Shown: positions 7,900-18,078, numbered from the stretch's first letter. The stretch: 64,000 bases of DNA from Pseudorhizobium flavum (GCF_902502825.2 NZ_LR723670.1:2666001-2730000), one strand, 5' to 3'. Translations and numbers: made by a program. Notes: generated from the letters alone by a model not told the origin.

Positions 7900-8253
7900 T
7901 CACGGGGTAACTTGAGCGGGCGTTCTGCAGGATGCGGCCTGAACGGCAGGGGCGCATACTTCCGGATGCCCGGCACAGCAATCTTCCATCAGGAAGCGAA
8001 CCAGGTCTCCAAGCATCCCGATATTCGCGCGGTAGATCATCGACCGGGACTCCCTTTGCTGGGACACCAGTCCGGCATGTTCGAGTTCCTTCAGATGGAA
8101 CGAGATGTTGGATGGCGAGACGCCTGCCTTTTCGGCGAGCAAACCCGCCGCCATGCCGTCCGGCCCCGCGACGACGAGCAATCGCACGATCGAGAGGCGG
8201 GTCTCCTGTGAGAGTGCACTGAAGGCCCCAAGAGCCTGCTTCTGATTCAACAT
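7900..8253 (-). CDS. arsR: ArsR-family arsenic-responsive repressor (second copy)
   Basis: A 117-residue winged-helix repressor with recognition segment SPSNISFHLKELEHAG (residues 46-61) and a C-terminal cysteine cluster C92, C93, C100 and C109 (EDCCAGHPEVC). The CC-N6-C pattern fits an As(III)-binding site at the C-terminus like that of the other repressor in this cluster, but the two proteins are clearly different in sequence. Start ATG 8253 has AAGGAT about 8 bases upstream. It is the first gene of the arsC-acr3-arsC-arsH operon and presumably represses it. Confidence 0.92.
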   Translation of the reverse strand: MLNQKQALGAFSALSQETRLSIVRLLVVAGPDGMAAGLLAEKAGVSPSNISFHLKELEHAGLVSQQRESRSMIYRANIGMLGDLVRFLMEDCCAGHPEVCAPAVQAASCRTPAQVTP

Positions 8254-8309
8254 TTCTATGATCCTTGAAATATTGAAGAGTAAGTAGCGCAGCCGGATGG
8301 AGATTGCAA
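8252..8309 (-). promoter_or_regulatory. arsR2 promoter with ATTTC/GAAAT operator
   Basis: On the minus strand TTGCAA (8304-8309) is followed 17 bp later by TACTTA (8281-8286), a plausible sigma-70 promoter with a weak -10. Downstream, ATTTC (8252-8256) and GAAATATT (8267-8274) form an inverted pair with a 10-base gap, overlapping the Shine-Dalgarno and the start codon. The same arrangement with 18 of 23 identical bases occurs in front of arsR1, which supports its role as an ArsR site. Confidence 0.5.
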
Positions 8310-8398
8310 CCGGGCGTGCGGAGAACGGAGCATCGGGTTCCGCTTGAGAGCGAGGGTGTCCGCTTACCTCAGCCCTTGCCGGAAAGCCGCCTCAGAAC

Positions 8399-10135
8399 CT
8401 AGATGCCCACGGGGGGAACGGCCTGAAACGGCAGGATATAGGCTCTCTCGGCTAACTGCTGCTTGATTCGGTCGATCTGGGCCCTCTCTCCCGCAAGCCG
8501 CGACTGAAGAAGCGGGTCCGTCGTGCCACTCGCCGACATGGTCCTGTTGACGACCCAGCCATAGGGCTCGATCTTCGCGCGCCGCAGGTCTTCCTGCAGC
8601 ATCGCCGCTTCGGAGACCGGCGTTGTCTCCGGAAGGGAAACGAGGATGACGCGGGTATAGTCCGGATCCTGAAGGCGCATCAGTGGCGTGACGATCCGAC
8701 CGGGAACGACCGTTTCCATCTGTCGCGTCATCTGGCGGTGATAGGCCCCCGTCGCATCCAGTAGGAGGAGCGTGTGGCCCGTGGGGGCGGTATCTATGAC
8801 CACGAAGGCGTCGCGGGCTTCTGCCACGATACTGGAGAAGGCATGGAAGTCAGCGACCTCCTCGGTGCACGGAGATTCGAGATCCTCCCGAAGCAGTGCC
8901 TTGCCCTCCTCGTCGAGATCGCGGCCCCGGGGAGGCCATCACCTTGTCGATATACCGTTTCGTCTCGGCCACGGGGTCTATCCGGTCAACCGTGAGCCCA
9001 CGCATCGCTCCCTCGACCACAAAGGACAGATGTGCTGCCGGATCGGTAGTCGTAAGATGAACGGCATGGCCACGTTCCACGAGGCCGACTGCAATCGCAG
9101 CAGCGACTGTCGTCTTTCCGACGCCCCCCCTCCCCATCACCATGACGAGGCTCTTTTCACCTTCGGCGATCTCGTCAACAAGCGTGCCCAAGGGCGGCAG
9201 GCCGAGCCTAGCCTCCTCCACCGACCCTGAGGCCGCCATCACAGGTGATCCGGGCGTGAACAAGGCGCGCAAGGCGTCGAGGCCGACTATGTCGAAGAGC
9301 AGCATCGGAAACTCGTCGCGTGGAAGCGTCGACAGCGCAACTGGCATCGTTGAAAGCGCGGAATCCTGGGCTTGCTCTATACCCACCGCAATCGGGTCAT
9401 CGATCTTGGTCGCACGGAAGCGGCCGTTGACCGCGAGCAGTTGGTTCCTCAGCCCAAGGGCCGACAACTCCGCGGATGTACGCGCGGCCTCGCGAAGAGC
9501 GCTCCCATCCGGGCGGGCAACCAGGACGATCGTTGTCCGCGTCTGATCTCCCAGACATGCAAGCGCCGCCCGGAAGCGCACCTCCTGCATCTTCAGGCCG
9601 GAATGTGGCCCCAGACAGGATGCGCCCCGGTCGTTTCCTTCCAGGAAACCCGTCCAGGCCTTCGGTAGACTGAGGAGCCTCAAGGTGTGGCCCGTGGGTG
9701 CGGTATCGAAGATGATATGATCGAATTCCGGCATATCCTCCGCAAGAAGTCCGACAAACGCGTCGAACGCCGCGATCTCGGTCGTGCAGGCTCCGGAGAG
9801 CTGCTCCCGGACTGTGCTCCGTTCACTGTCGGAGGCGTCGGCGGCCATTTGGGCCAGCACGCGCTCGCGATAACCGTCAGCGGCCGCCTCCGGATTGATG
9901 TTCATGGCGTGAAGGCCGGGAACGGATGGGACTTCGGTGGGGATATCCCGGAGCGGCGTCGCCAGCATTTCGTTCAGATTGGAGGCGGGGTCGGTGCTGA
10001 CGAGGAGCACCCGCTTGTCCCTGTCGCACAGCGTGATGGCGCTTGCACAACTGAGCGACGTCTTGCCGACCCCGCCCTTCCCGTGAAGAACAGGTAGCGG
10101 GTTGGTTCGGTCAGCATCTTCGACTCGATCATCAT
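8399..10135 (-). pseudogene. arsA: arsA arsenite-stimulated ATPase, disrupted by two frameshifts
   Basis: The combined reading is about 578 residues, the normal ArsA length, with two ATPase halves. From ATG 10135 (behind a strong AAGGAG) the frame reads MMIESKMLTEPTRYLFFTG and breaks inside the first P-loop, where one G is missing near 10080-10082. The next frame then reads GKGGVGKTS and the whole A1 half plus the A2 P-loop (GRGGVGKTT). An extra base in CCCCGGGG at 8925-8932 breaks it again, and the remainder (ESPCTEEVADF, IDTAPTGHTLLL) is in the original frame to 8399. The As(III)-binding cysteines of A1 and A2 have counterparts. The two indels cancel, so both may be homopolymer errors; otherwise the gene is dead. 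Confidence 0.85.
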
Positions 10136-10341
10136 AATTCTCCTTCGACAGGAGCATTAGCAATACATGCCGGGCGATCCTTGATTGACTCAATCAGCCA
10201 CGCCGCAGCCGTTCCAGAATTTGCAGCCATTATCAGGTCCGCCAATCGGGCACGGGCCCAGCCGATTGCAGAAAGGGCACCACGGCGCCTTCGCGGCAGC
10301 TGACGAGAGATGCAGTGGATGCTGATATTCTGGAGAAAAAG
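10136..10341 (-). other. Gap between tRNA-Met and arsA with a possible gene remnant and a palindrome
   Basis: No complete gene is visible. A minus-strand frame that starts inside the tRNA ends at TGA 10132-10134, overlapping the arsA ATG, and its last 30 or so residues (LIESIKDRPACIANAPVEGE region) have protein-like composition. It could be the tail of a gene truncated when the cluster was inserted beside the tRNA. A perfect palindrome, TGATTGA-C-TCAATCA (10182-10196), sits 47 bp before the arsA start and could be an operator for an ArsR-type regulator. Neither reading is certain. Confidence 0.35.
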
Positions 10342-10418
10342 TGGTAGCGGGAGAGGGACTTGAACCCCCGACACGCGGATTATGATTCCGCTGCTCTAAC
10401 CACCTGAGCTACCCCGCC
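10342..10418 (-). tRNA. tRNA with anticodon CAU (elongator tRNA-Met)
   Basis: A 77-nt cloverleaf with the CCA end encoded (10342-10344). The D arm is GCTC...GAGC, the anticodon stem is GCGGA/TCCGC around loop ATCATAA (anticodon CAT), and the T arm carries GTTCAAGT. The acceptor GGCGGGG pairs with TCCCGCT through two G-U pairs at the ends. It fits the elongator tRNA-Met; a CAU tRNA modified by TilS to read AUA (tRNA-Ile2) cannot be ruled out by eye. Its 3' end faces the arsenic cluster. Confidence 0.92.
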
Positions 10419-10480
10419 ACACGATGACCGGCCCTTTGTCTTCAGCGTGCTGAAAAGGCGGCTCCGTTCGGATGTGCGGC

Positions 10481-10509
10481 TTATAAGACCTGTGCGATGG
10501 AAGTGTCAA
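10481..10509 (-). promoter_or_regulatory. Strong sigma-70 promoter of the tRNA gene
   Basis: On the minus strand a perfect TTGACA (10504-10509) is followed after exactly 17 bp by TTATAA (10481-10486). Transcription would start near 10474, about 55 bases before the mature tRNA 5' end. This is the best promoter match in the window, as expected for a stable RNA. Confidence 0.75.
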
Positions 10510-10551
10510 GCGCGGTCTCTCGCGTTTTTGCACGAGGAACGATCCGTGGCC

Positions 10552-11748
10552 TCAGGCAGCTACGGGCTCTGCAAGCAGCGCCTTGAGCGAAGCCTCGGCT
10601 TCCGGCGCACGTTCCGAGCGCTCGATGAAGCCACCGCCCCAGACGCGCGCATCTGCGCCTTGCGCGGAATAGAGGACACAGGCCTGTCCCGGCGCGACGC
10701 CAGCCTCCCCTTCGAGGAGATCGACATAGACGCCGCTTTCGTCACTGTGGAGCACGACCGGGGTCGGCGGCCGGCTGGAGCGCACCTTTGCGAAGCAGGA
10801 AAAGCCGTTAGCGGCGTCTTCCGCCAGCGTGCCGTCGCCCAGCCAGTTGACGTCGCGCAGATAGACGCGGCGCGTATCCAGCGCTTCCTTCGGGCCAACG
10901 ATGACGCGGCGGCCGCGGGCATCGAGATAGACCACGTAGAGCGGTTCGCCCGTCGCCACGCCGATGCCGCGGCGCTGGCCGATCGTGTAGTGGAGGATGC
11001 CTTCATGCTGCCCGAGCACCCGCCCGTCCATGTGGACGATGTCGCCACCCAGTGCTGCGTTCGGCCGCACCTTGTTGATGACGTCCGTGTAGCGGCCCTG
11101 CGGCACGAAGCAGATGTCTTGGCTGTCGGCCTTTTGGGCGACGACGAGACCCATCTCCTCGGCAAGCGCCCTCACCTCCGCCTTCGACATGCCGCCGAGC
11201 GGGAAGCGCAGGTAATCGATCTGCTCCTGGGTGGTGGCAAACAGGAACCAGCTCTGGTCGCGATCGGCGTCGATCGGCCGATAAAGGGCGCGGCGGCCGG
11301 GATTGCTTGCCGAAGGGTTGGACTGCGAGCGGATATAGTGACCCGTGGCCAGCGCATCCGCGCCGAGCTCCTTCGCCGTCGCCAGAAGGTCCGCGAACTT
11401 GACTGTCTGGTTGCAGGCGACGCAGGGGATGGGCGTCTCGCCCATGGCATAGGCTTCGGCAAAGGGATTGATCACGGCATCGCGGAAGCGCTTCTCGTAG
11501 TCGAGCACGTAGTGGGGAATGCCAAGCGTCTCGGAAACGCGGCGTGCATCGTCGATGTCCTGACCGGCACAGCACGAGCCGGCGCGATGGACCGCAGCAC
11601 CATGGTCGTAGAGCTGCAAAGTGATGCCGAGCACGTCATAGCCCTGCCGCTTCAGAAGACCGGCGACCACCGAGGAATCCACGCCGCCGGACATGGCGAC
11701 TACGACGCGCGTATCTTCCGGCCTCTTGTCGAAATCCAACGTATTCAC
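10552..11748 (-). CDS. mnmA: tRNA-specific 2-thiouridylase MnmA
   Basis: A 398-residue enzyme that thiolates U34 of Glu, Gln and Lys tRNAs. It has the ATP-pyrophosphatase motif SGGVDSS (residues 20-26), the nucleophilic cysteine in [10 protein letters not shown] (Cys112) and the persulfide-forming cysteine in SQDICFVP (Cys213). The start is GTG 11748, preceded by AGAGAG and overlapping the stop of a small frame by GTGA. Length and motifs are complete. Confidence 0.96.
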   Translation of the reverse strand: MNTLDFDKRPEDTRVVVAMSGGVDSSVVAGLLKRQGYDVLGITLQLYDHGAAVHRAGSCCAGQDIDDARRVSETLGIPHYVLDYEKRFRDAVINPFAEAYAMGETPIPCVACNQTVKFADLLATAKELGADALATGHYIRSQSNPSASNPGRRALYRPIDADRDQSWFLFATTQEQIDYLRFPLGGMSKAEVRALAEEMGLVVAQKADSQDICFVPQGRYTDVINKVRPNAALGGDIVHMDGRVLGQHEGILHYTIGQRRGIGVATGEPLYVVYLDARGRRVIVGPKEALDTRRVYLRDVNWLGDGTLAEDAANGFSCFAKVRSSRPPTPVVLHSDESGVYVDLLEGEAGVAPGQACVLYSAQGADARVWGGGFIERSERAPEAEASLKALLAEPVAA

Positions 11749-11888
11749 GGAACTCTCTCACTCGGTCGCTCGCCTGCGGTGATCGCGGCAAGCAGCAGAA
11801 CAGGCTCGGAGGGATCGTCCGTCGCGGCCCGGATGGCCCGGATATAGAAAGGAATGCCCCTCCACGCAAGGTCGCACGGCTTGATCAG
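11745..11888 (-). CDS. Possible 47-residue protein between the MscS-like gene and mnmA
   Basis: A frame of 47 codons fits exactly between its neighbours. Its first candidate start, CTG at 11886-11888, overlaps the upstream stop, and its TGA overlaps the mnmA GTG start. The product has protein-like composition ([20 protein letters not shown], then [17 protein letters not shown]). There is no ATG, GTG or TTG at the right place, so either CTG is used or translation is coupled. It may only be an intergenic frame. Confidence 0.35.
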   Translation of the reverse strand: MIKPCDLAWRGIPFYIRAIRAATDDPSEPVLLLAAITAGERPSERVP

Positions 11889-13012
11889 GATTGCAGCGAC
11901 CGGGCCTGCGCCCCATCCACCACAGCGGCATCGGCGCCGGAACCGGCTACTCCTTCCGCCCGCACCCTCGGCAGCCCCGACGGGTAGTTGCGCTGGATGA
12001 AATCGATCAGCTTCTCGCGCACCTCGCAGCGCAGGTCGAAAGCCCTGCCCGCATCAGCGGCCGACACGAGGATGCGCACCTCCATTACGTTCTCCCGGAA
12101 GTCGGTGACGGCGATATTTACCACCTGCCCGTCCCACAGCCTGGAACCTCGCGCAATCTCCTCGACCTTTCGCCGGATCTCCTCCACCGGGACGCTGTAG
12201 TCGAGATAGATCATCACGGTGCCGATCAGCGCAGCTCCCTCGCGGGTCCAGTTCTGGAACGGCTTTTCAATGAAGTAGCCGAGCGGCAGGATCAGCCGGC
12301 GCCAGTCCCACAGGCGAACCACGACGTAGGTGGAGGTTATTTCCTCTACCTTGCCCCACTCCCCCTCCACCAGCAGCGCATCGTCGATGCGGATCGGCTG
12401 GGTGATGGCGAGCTGGATGCCGGCGAACAGGTTCTTCAGGACGGGCTGGAGGGCAAGACCAAGGACGATACCCGCAACACCCGCGGAGGCGAGCAGGCTG
12501 ACGCCGTACTGGCGGGCGGCGGGGAAGGTCATGATCACAGCCGACAGGGTCAGCGCGATGATCAGCGTCGCGGCGACCCGCTCCAGTATCCGGGACTGCG
12601 TCACATGCTTGCGCGCAAGCAGGTTGTCTTCGGCATCAAGCTTGAACCGTCGAAGGTAGACCGTGGTCCAGATGTGCAACGTCGTCCGCGCCATCCAGCC
12701 GACGACGACGATGAAGCAGAGAAGGAGGATATGGCGGAGGGTGCTTTCACCTTCATTGCTGAGTGGCGCGATCACCACGCCAAGCGAGAGCGTCCAGGTG
12801 AGGATCGCGAGCCGCAGCGGACGCTTCGTCCGCTGCACCAGAGAGCGCCAGAAAAGGTCGCGTTTCTCCGTAAGCCGTGTGAGGATCCGGGAAATGATAT
12901 TGTGCAGGAGCCATCCGGCCCCGAAGCTCGCGATGAGGATCAGGATGCTGAGGATAGGATCCGGCAGCCAGCGGATGATGGCGTGGATATATTGTTCCAG
13001 ACGTGCTTCCAT
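11885..13012 (-). CDS. Mechanosensitive ion channel of the MscS family
   Basis: A 375-residue membrane protein started at ATG 13012 (MEARLEQYIH); the open frame upstream lacks features of the family. Several N-terminal helices are followed by the pore helix region LLASAGVAGIVLGLALQPVLKN, in which the Gly/Ala packing of MscS TM3 is clear, and then the MscS beta domain (IRIDDALLVEGEWGKVEEI) and a C-terminal alpha/beta domain. It releases solutes on hypo-osmotic shock. It lies upstream of mnmA on the same strand and is divergent from the DUF1810 gene. Confidence 0.9.
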   Translation of the reverse strand: MEARLEQYIHAIIRWLPDPILSILILIASFGAGWLLHNIISRILTRLTEKRDLFWRSLVQRTKRPLRLAILTWTLSLGVVIAPLSNEGESTLRHILLLCFIVVVGWMARTTLHIWTTVYLRRFKLDAEDNLLARKHVTQSRILERVAATLIIALTLSAVIMTFPAARQYGVSLLASAGVAGIVLGLALQPVLKNLFAGIQLAITQPIRIDDALLVEGEWGKVEEITSTYVVVRLWDWRRLILPLGYFIEKPFQNWTREGAALIGTVMIYLDYSVPVEEIRRKVEEIARGSRLWDGQVVNIAVTDFRENVMEVRILVSAADAGRAFDLRCEVREKLIDFIQRNYPSGLPRVRAEGVAGSGADAAVVDGAQARSLQS

Positions 13013-13112
13013 GGCCCCTAGGTTAGGGTGCATTGCAGCAGAGAAAAGACCGGTCGCCACAATTTCACATATACGGCACACTCGCGGCAGCCAGAGAAAC
13101 GAGGAGAAGGCG

Positions 13113-13532
13113 GTGAGCGATCCATTCGACCTGCAACGCTTCATCGACGCGCAAAGCAGCGTCTATGGCCAGGTAACGACCGAACTGAGGAATGGCCGCA
13201 AGCGGTCGCACTGGATGTGGTTCATCTTTCCGCAGGTGCAGGGGCTGGGCTCGTCTCCCATGGCGCAGCGCTATGCCATCGCTTCGCGTTCAGAAGCCGA
13301 GGCATATCTGGAGCACCCCGTGCTCGGTCCGCGGCTGCTCGAATGCACGCAGCTGATGCTGGATCATTCAGACCGGAGTGCCAACGAGATCCTCGGCTCC
13401 CCCGACGACATGAAGTTCAGGAGCTCGATGACGCTGTTTGCCGCCATCAGTGAAAAGGGCTCGCCATTCGAGCGAGCCCTCCATTCTTTCTACGATGGCG
13501 AGGAGGATCCTCTCACCCTCGCGCGCCTCTGA
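13113..13532 (+). CDS. DUF1810-family protein
   Basis: A 139-residue soluble protein with the DUF1810 hallmark sequence (DPFDLQRFIDAQ, then HWMWFIFPQVQGLG). The function of the family is unknown. Start GTG 13113 is chosen because GAGGAGAAGG stands directly upstream; the longer open frame covers the divergent channel gene. It is a stand-alone gene, and its stop lies 2 bp from the convergent Tim44-like gene. Confidence 0.85.
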   Translation: MSDPFDLQRFIDAQSSVYGQVTTELRNGRKRSHWMWFIFPQVQGLGSSPMAQRYAIASRSEAEAYLEHPVLGPRLLECTQLMLDHSDRSANEILGSPDDMKFRSSMTLFAAISEKGSPFERALHSFYDGEEDPLTLARL

Positions 13533-13534
13533 TA

Positions 13535-14542
13535 TCAGGCAGCGTTCTGGATCGCCGAAAGCTGCCAGTCATGGGCAGGCTTCCGCACGAAGGTCCAGAC
13601 CTCGACCGTCTCCGTGGCATTGTCCGGGTCACCCTGAACGACAGTGCCGGTGTTCCGGTCGCGCATGACCTCGATGCTTGAATAGCGCATGGCGACAGTC
13701 GCATATTCCTGGCCGTTTTCACGCCAGGCTTCCGAGAGGTCCCCCTGCAGCAGCGTCACGTCGCGCACGTCGTTCTTGAGCCCGCTGGTGGCATTCTCCC
13801 CCAGTTCCTCGGCCAGGTAGGACATGGCCTCGGGCGTGGTGATGGCGCGGAGGGCGGCATAGTCTTCCGCCGCATAGGCCGCCTGGACCTGCTTCAGCAG
13901 CTTCTCGAACTGATCGAGGTCGCGATTGGTGACGCCGATCTCGTCGGTCGCGTCAGATGCCTGGCGAACGGCTTGAGCCGCAGACGCACCTGCCCCGCCC
14001 GCGAGACCGCCGATCTTCGGAATCTGGAAGCCGCGACCCTCGCCCTGCGGCGACTGGTAGGGATGACCGTGTCCGGCACCGGACGGACCACCGGCAGGCT
14101 GCTGGCGCCGCGCGAAGAACCGCATGGCGAGCATCACCAGGCCACCGATCAGCGCGATCTGCAGCAGCATCCCGAGGAAGCCGGCCGCGCCGCCGAAGCC
14201 GGAGCCCATCAACATGCCGAACAGGCCACCGAGGAACAGGCCACCGAGAAGGCCGCCGGCAAGACCACCGAACAGTCCGCGATTCTGCGGCGCGTTCTGC
14301 GGGCGCGCCGCGTTCGGCGTCGTCGCATTCTGCTGCGGACGCGGCGCCATGGTCCGATCCACCGGTGCGGCCTGGTTGGGCGCAGTCCGGGTCACGGGAG
14401 GCGCACTGAACGTGCGGGTTCCACGGCTGCCAAAGCCGCCGCCACGTCTGGCCTCTGCGAAGTCGACGGCAACCAGTGAAACCGCCATCGCGATCGCCGC
14501 GATCGCGAAGACGTGCCTGAAGCGGCGGATGGATGAAAGCAT
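13535..14542 (-). CDS. Tim44-like domain membrane protein
   Basis: 335 residues with a signal-anchor at 10-30, a Pro/Gln/Asn-rich linker (about 45-90), two strongly glycine-rich hydrophobic stretches (GLFGGLAGGLLGGLFLGGLF and the one ending near residue 142), and a C-terminal Tim44-like domain from about 205. In mitochondria that domain couples the import motor to the membrane. In bacteria its role is not established, although a link to membrane protein assembly has been proposed. Single gene, convergent with DUF1810. Confidence 0.8.
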   Translation of the reverse strand: MLSSIRRFRHVFAIAAIAMAVSLVAVDFAEARRGGGFGSRGTRTFSAPPVTRTAPNQAAPVDRTMAPRPQQNATTPNAARPQNAPQNRGLFGGLAGGLLGGLFLGGLFGMLMGSGFGGAAGFLGMLLQIALIGGLVMLAMRFFARRQQPAGGPSGAGHGHPYQSPQGEGRGFQIPKIGGLAGGAGASAAQAVRQASDATDEIGVTNRDLDQFEKLLKQVQAAYAAEDYAALRAITTPEAMSYLAEELGENATSGLKNDVRDVTLLQGDLSEAWRENGQEYATVAMRYSSIEVMRDRNTGTVVQGDPDNATETVEVWTFVRKPAHDWQLSAIQNAA

Positions 14543-14710
14543 TCTTGTCTCCTCTCGATCCGCAACGTGCGGACATTGTCCAGCATATAGCGACCTCGCC
14601 TCCGGAATATAAGTCCTCCGCCCTTACATCCACGCTGTGGGCTTCGCCAGCCGGGCGGGAACCAGCACGTCCTTGCCACTTCAAAGTGCAGCAAGGAAAG
14701 GAGTCCCGCC

Positions 14711-15160
14711 ATGTCCTACATCCACTTCCTGACGATGGTGGCCGTCTCCACCGCCATCATGTTCGAGCTGATGTACCTGAACGTCTTCAGCTTCGATCAT
14801 GTCTTCTTCAGCCAGACGCGGCTGTTCATGGCGCTGATCATGGGATCTGTGATGGCCGTTGTGATGCTCTGCTTCATGTTGCACATGTACACCAACATGG
14901 CTGCGAATCTCGCGATATATGCCGGCGCCGCCATCCTGTTCGCTGGCTCGCTCTACCTGGTTCGCAGTCAGGAAACCGTGGGAGACGTGGCCTGGATGAA
15001 GGCGATGATCCCGCACCATTTAATCGCCATCCTCACGAGCGAACGGGCAACCATCACCGATCCGCGAGCCCGGAAGCTCGCAGACGAGATCATGGACGCC
15101 CAATGCCGAGAGATCGATGAGATGAAGGGGCTGATCACCGGCCTTCACAAAGGCGGCTAA
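14711..15160 (+). CDS. DUF305-family membrane protein
   Basis: 149 residues with three N-terminal transmembrane helices (to about residue 85) and a short DUF305 helical part with WMKAMIPHHLIAI. The His-His and neighbouring Met/His residues resemble metal sites in DUF305 proteins linked to copper handling. The start ATG follows AAAGGAG. The exact role is unknown. It is convergent with serA, separated by a hairpin. Confidence 0.8.
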   Translation: MSYIHFLTMVAVSTAIMFELMYLNVFSFDHVFFSQTRLFMALIMGSVMAVVMLCFMLHMYTNMAANLAIYAGAAILFAGSLYLVRSQETVGDVAWMKAMIPHHLIAILTSERATITDPRARKLADEIMDAQCREIDEMKGLITGLHKGG

Positions 15161-15162
15161 CG

Positions 15163-15196
15163 GAAAAGCCCGGAACGGATTTCTCCGCCCGGGCTT
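15163..15196 (-). terminator. Terminator of serA
   Basis: Stem AAGCCCGG (15166-15173) and CCGGGCTT (15189-15196). On the minus strand the stem is followed by TTTTCC, so it acts after serA; on the plus strand there is no T-run for the DUF305 gene. Confidence 0.7.
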
Positions 15197-15220
15197 CCGC
15201 ACTGGTCCTGGGGAGGATGA

Positions 15221-16816
15221 TCAGTCGACGTTGAATACCAGGGACTTGGCCTGGCGGATGGCCGGATTGGCGGTCAGCTTGTCGAGCACCTCCTGCTTCA
15301 CCGGCTCGTCGACGTAGAGAAGCGCGATGGCGTCGCCGCCCTGCTTGTCGCGGCCGAGTTGGAAGTTGGCGATGTTGACGCCGCCTTCCCCGAGCGTCGT
15401 GCCCATGAAGCCGATCATGCCGGGCACGTCGGTGTTGGAGATGTAGATCATGTTCGCGCCGACATCGGCGTCCATGTTGATGCCCTTGATCTGGATGAAG
15501 CGCGGCTTGCCGTCGGAGAAGACGGTACCGGCGATCGAGCGCGTCTGGTTCTCCGTCGTCACGGTCAGCTTGATGTAGCCGTCATAGACGCCGGTCTTGT
15601 CGCGCTTGACCTCCGACAGCACGATGCCCTTTTCCTTCACCATGATCGGAGCCGAAACCATGTTGACGTCCGACACCTGGTTGCGGATCAGGCCGGCCAA
15701 AAGCGCGCTGGTGAGCGCCTTGGTGTTCATCTCGGCCGTCGAGCCATCGTAGAGGATCTCGATTTCCTTGATCGCGCTTTCCGTGACCTGCCCGACGAAG
15801 GCGCCAAGCACGTCGGCGAGCCGGATGAAGGGCTTCAGGATCGGCGCTTCTTCCGCGGTGATCGACGGCATGTTGATGGCGTTCGAAACGGCACCCTTGA
15901 CAAGATAGTCCGACATCTGCTCGGCGACCTGCAGCGCGACATTCTCCTGCGCCTCGGTCGTGGATGCACCGAGGTGCGGGGTGCAGATGACGTTGGGCAG
16001 GCCGAAGAGCGGGCTTTCCGTGGCGGGTTCTACCTCGAAGACATCGAAGCCGGCACCGGCGACGTGGCCCGACTTGATAGCTTCCGCAAGCGCCGCCTCG
16101 TCGACCAGCCCCCCACGGGCGCAGTTGATGATGCGCACGCCGGGCTTCGTCTTGGCAAGCGCCTCCTTCGACAGGATGCCGCGCGTCTTGTCGGTCATCG
16201 GCACGTGCAAGGTGATGAAGTCTGCCTTGGCGAGCAATTCATCGAGCTCGACCTTCGTCACGCCCATTTCCTCCGCGCGCTCGGCAGACAGGAACGGATC
16301 ATAGGCAATGACATGCATGCCGAGGCCGATCGCCTTCCTGCAGACGATACCACCGATATTGCCGGCGCCGATGACGCCGAGCGTCTTGCCGGTGATCTCG
16401 ACCCCCATGAACTTCGACTTCTCCCATTTGCCGGCCTGGGTGGAAGCATCGGCGGCTGGGATCTGCCGGGCAACGGCGAACATCAGCGCAATGGCGTGCT
16501 CGGCCGTGGTGATCGAATTGCCGAACGGCGTGTTCATCACGATGATGCCGCGTTTCGAAGCTGCCGGAATGTCGACGTTGTCGACGCCAATGCCGGCGCG
16601 GCCGATCACCTTGAGGTTGGTGGCGGCGGCGATCAGCTTCTCCGTCGCCTTGGTTGCGGAGCGGATAGCAAGGCCGTCGTAGTTGCCGATGATTTCGGCA
16701 AGCTTTTCCTTGTCCTTGCCGAGCTTCGGCTGGAAATCGACTTCGACGCCGCGGTCGCGGAAGATCTGCACGGCGGTTTCCGAAAGTTCGTCGGATACGA
16801 GAACGCGAGGTGCCAT
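15221..16816 (-). CDS. serA: D-3-phosphoglycerate dehydrogenase
   Basis: 531 residues, the long form of the enzyme: substrate-binding and NAD-binding domains (GVIGAGNIGG around residue 150, catalytic His in CTPHLGAST), an intervening domain, and a C-terminal ACT domain (NIANFQLGRDKQGGDAIALL) for serine feedback. It oxidises 3-phosphoglycerate in the first step of serine synthesis. It is the second gene after serC, with an 80-bp gap holding a perfect hairpin. The glycolysis genes later in the window supply its substrate. Confidence 0.97.
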   Translation of the reverse strand: MAPRVLVSDELSETAVQIFRDRGVEVDFQPKLGKDKEKLAEIIGNYDGLAIRSATKATEKLIAAATNLKVIGRAGIGVDNVDIPAASKRGIIVMNTPFGNSITTAEHAIALMFAVARQIPAADASTQAGKWEKSKFMGVEITGKTLGVIGAGNIGGIVCRKAIGLGMHVIAYDPFLSAERAEEMGVTKVELDELLAKADFITLHVPMTDKTRGILSKEALAKTKPGVRIINCARGGLVDEAALAEAIKSGHVAGAGFDVFEVEPATESPLFGLPNVICTPHLGASTTEAQENVALQVAEQMSDYLVKGAVSNAINMPSITAEEAPILKPFIRLADVLGAFVGQVTESAIKEIEILYDGSTAEMNTKALTSALLAGLIRNQVSDVNMVSAPIMVKEKGIVLSEVKRDKTGVYDGYIKLTVTTENQTRSIAGTVFSDGKPRFIQIKGINMDADVGANMIYISNTDVPGMIGFMGTTLGEGGVNIANFQLGRDKQGGDAIALLYVDEPVKQEVLDKLTANPAIRQAKSLVFNVD

Positions 16817-16860
16817 TCTTGGGCTCCTTGAAAGAGGTTCAGTCTCTGGATCGGGATGAG

Positions 16861-16884
16861 CCGATCCCGCTTGTGCGGGATCGG
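16861..16884 (-). repeat. Perfect hairpin between serC and serA
   Basis: Ten-base arms CCGATCCCGC (16861-16870) and GCGGGATCGG (16875-16884) with a 4-base loop. No T-run follows on the minus strand, so it is not a classical terminator. ATCCCG just beyond it can pair with the second arm in an alternative fold. It may set the serC:serA ratio or protect the mRNA end. Confidence 0.5.
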
Positions 16885-16896
16885 AAGCACGTCAGG

Positions 16897-18078
<1,182 letters not shown>

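Noticed and set aside
10447..11847. 466-codon plus-strand frame over mnmA
   Set aside because: mnmA on the other strand has full motifs; this frame has no recognisable protein features.
15359..16831. 490-codon plus-strand frame over serA
   Set aside because: Antisense shadow of a highly biased gene.
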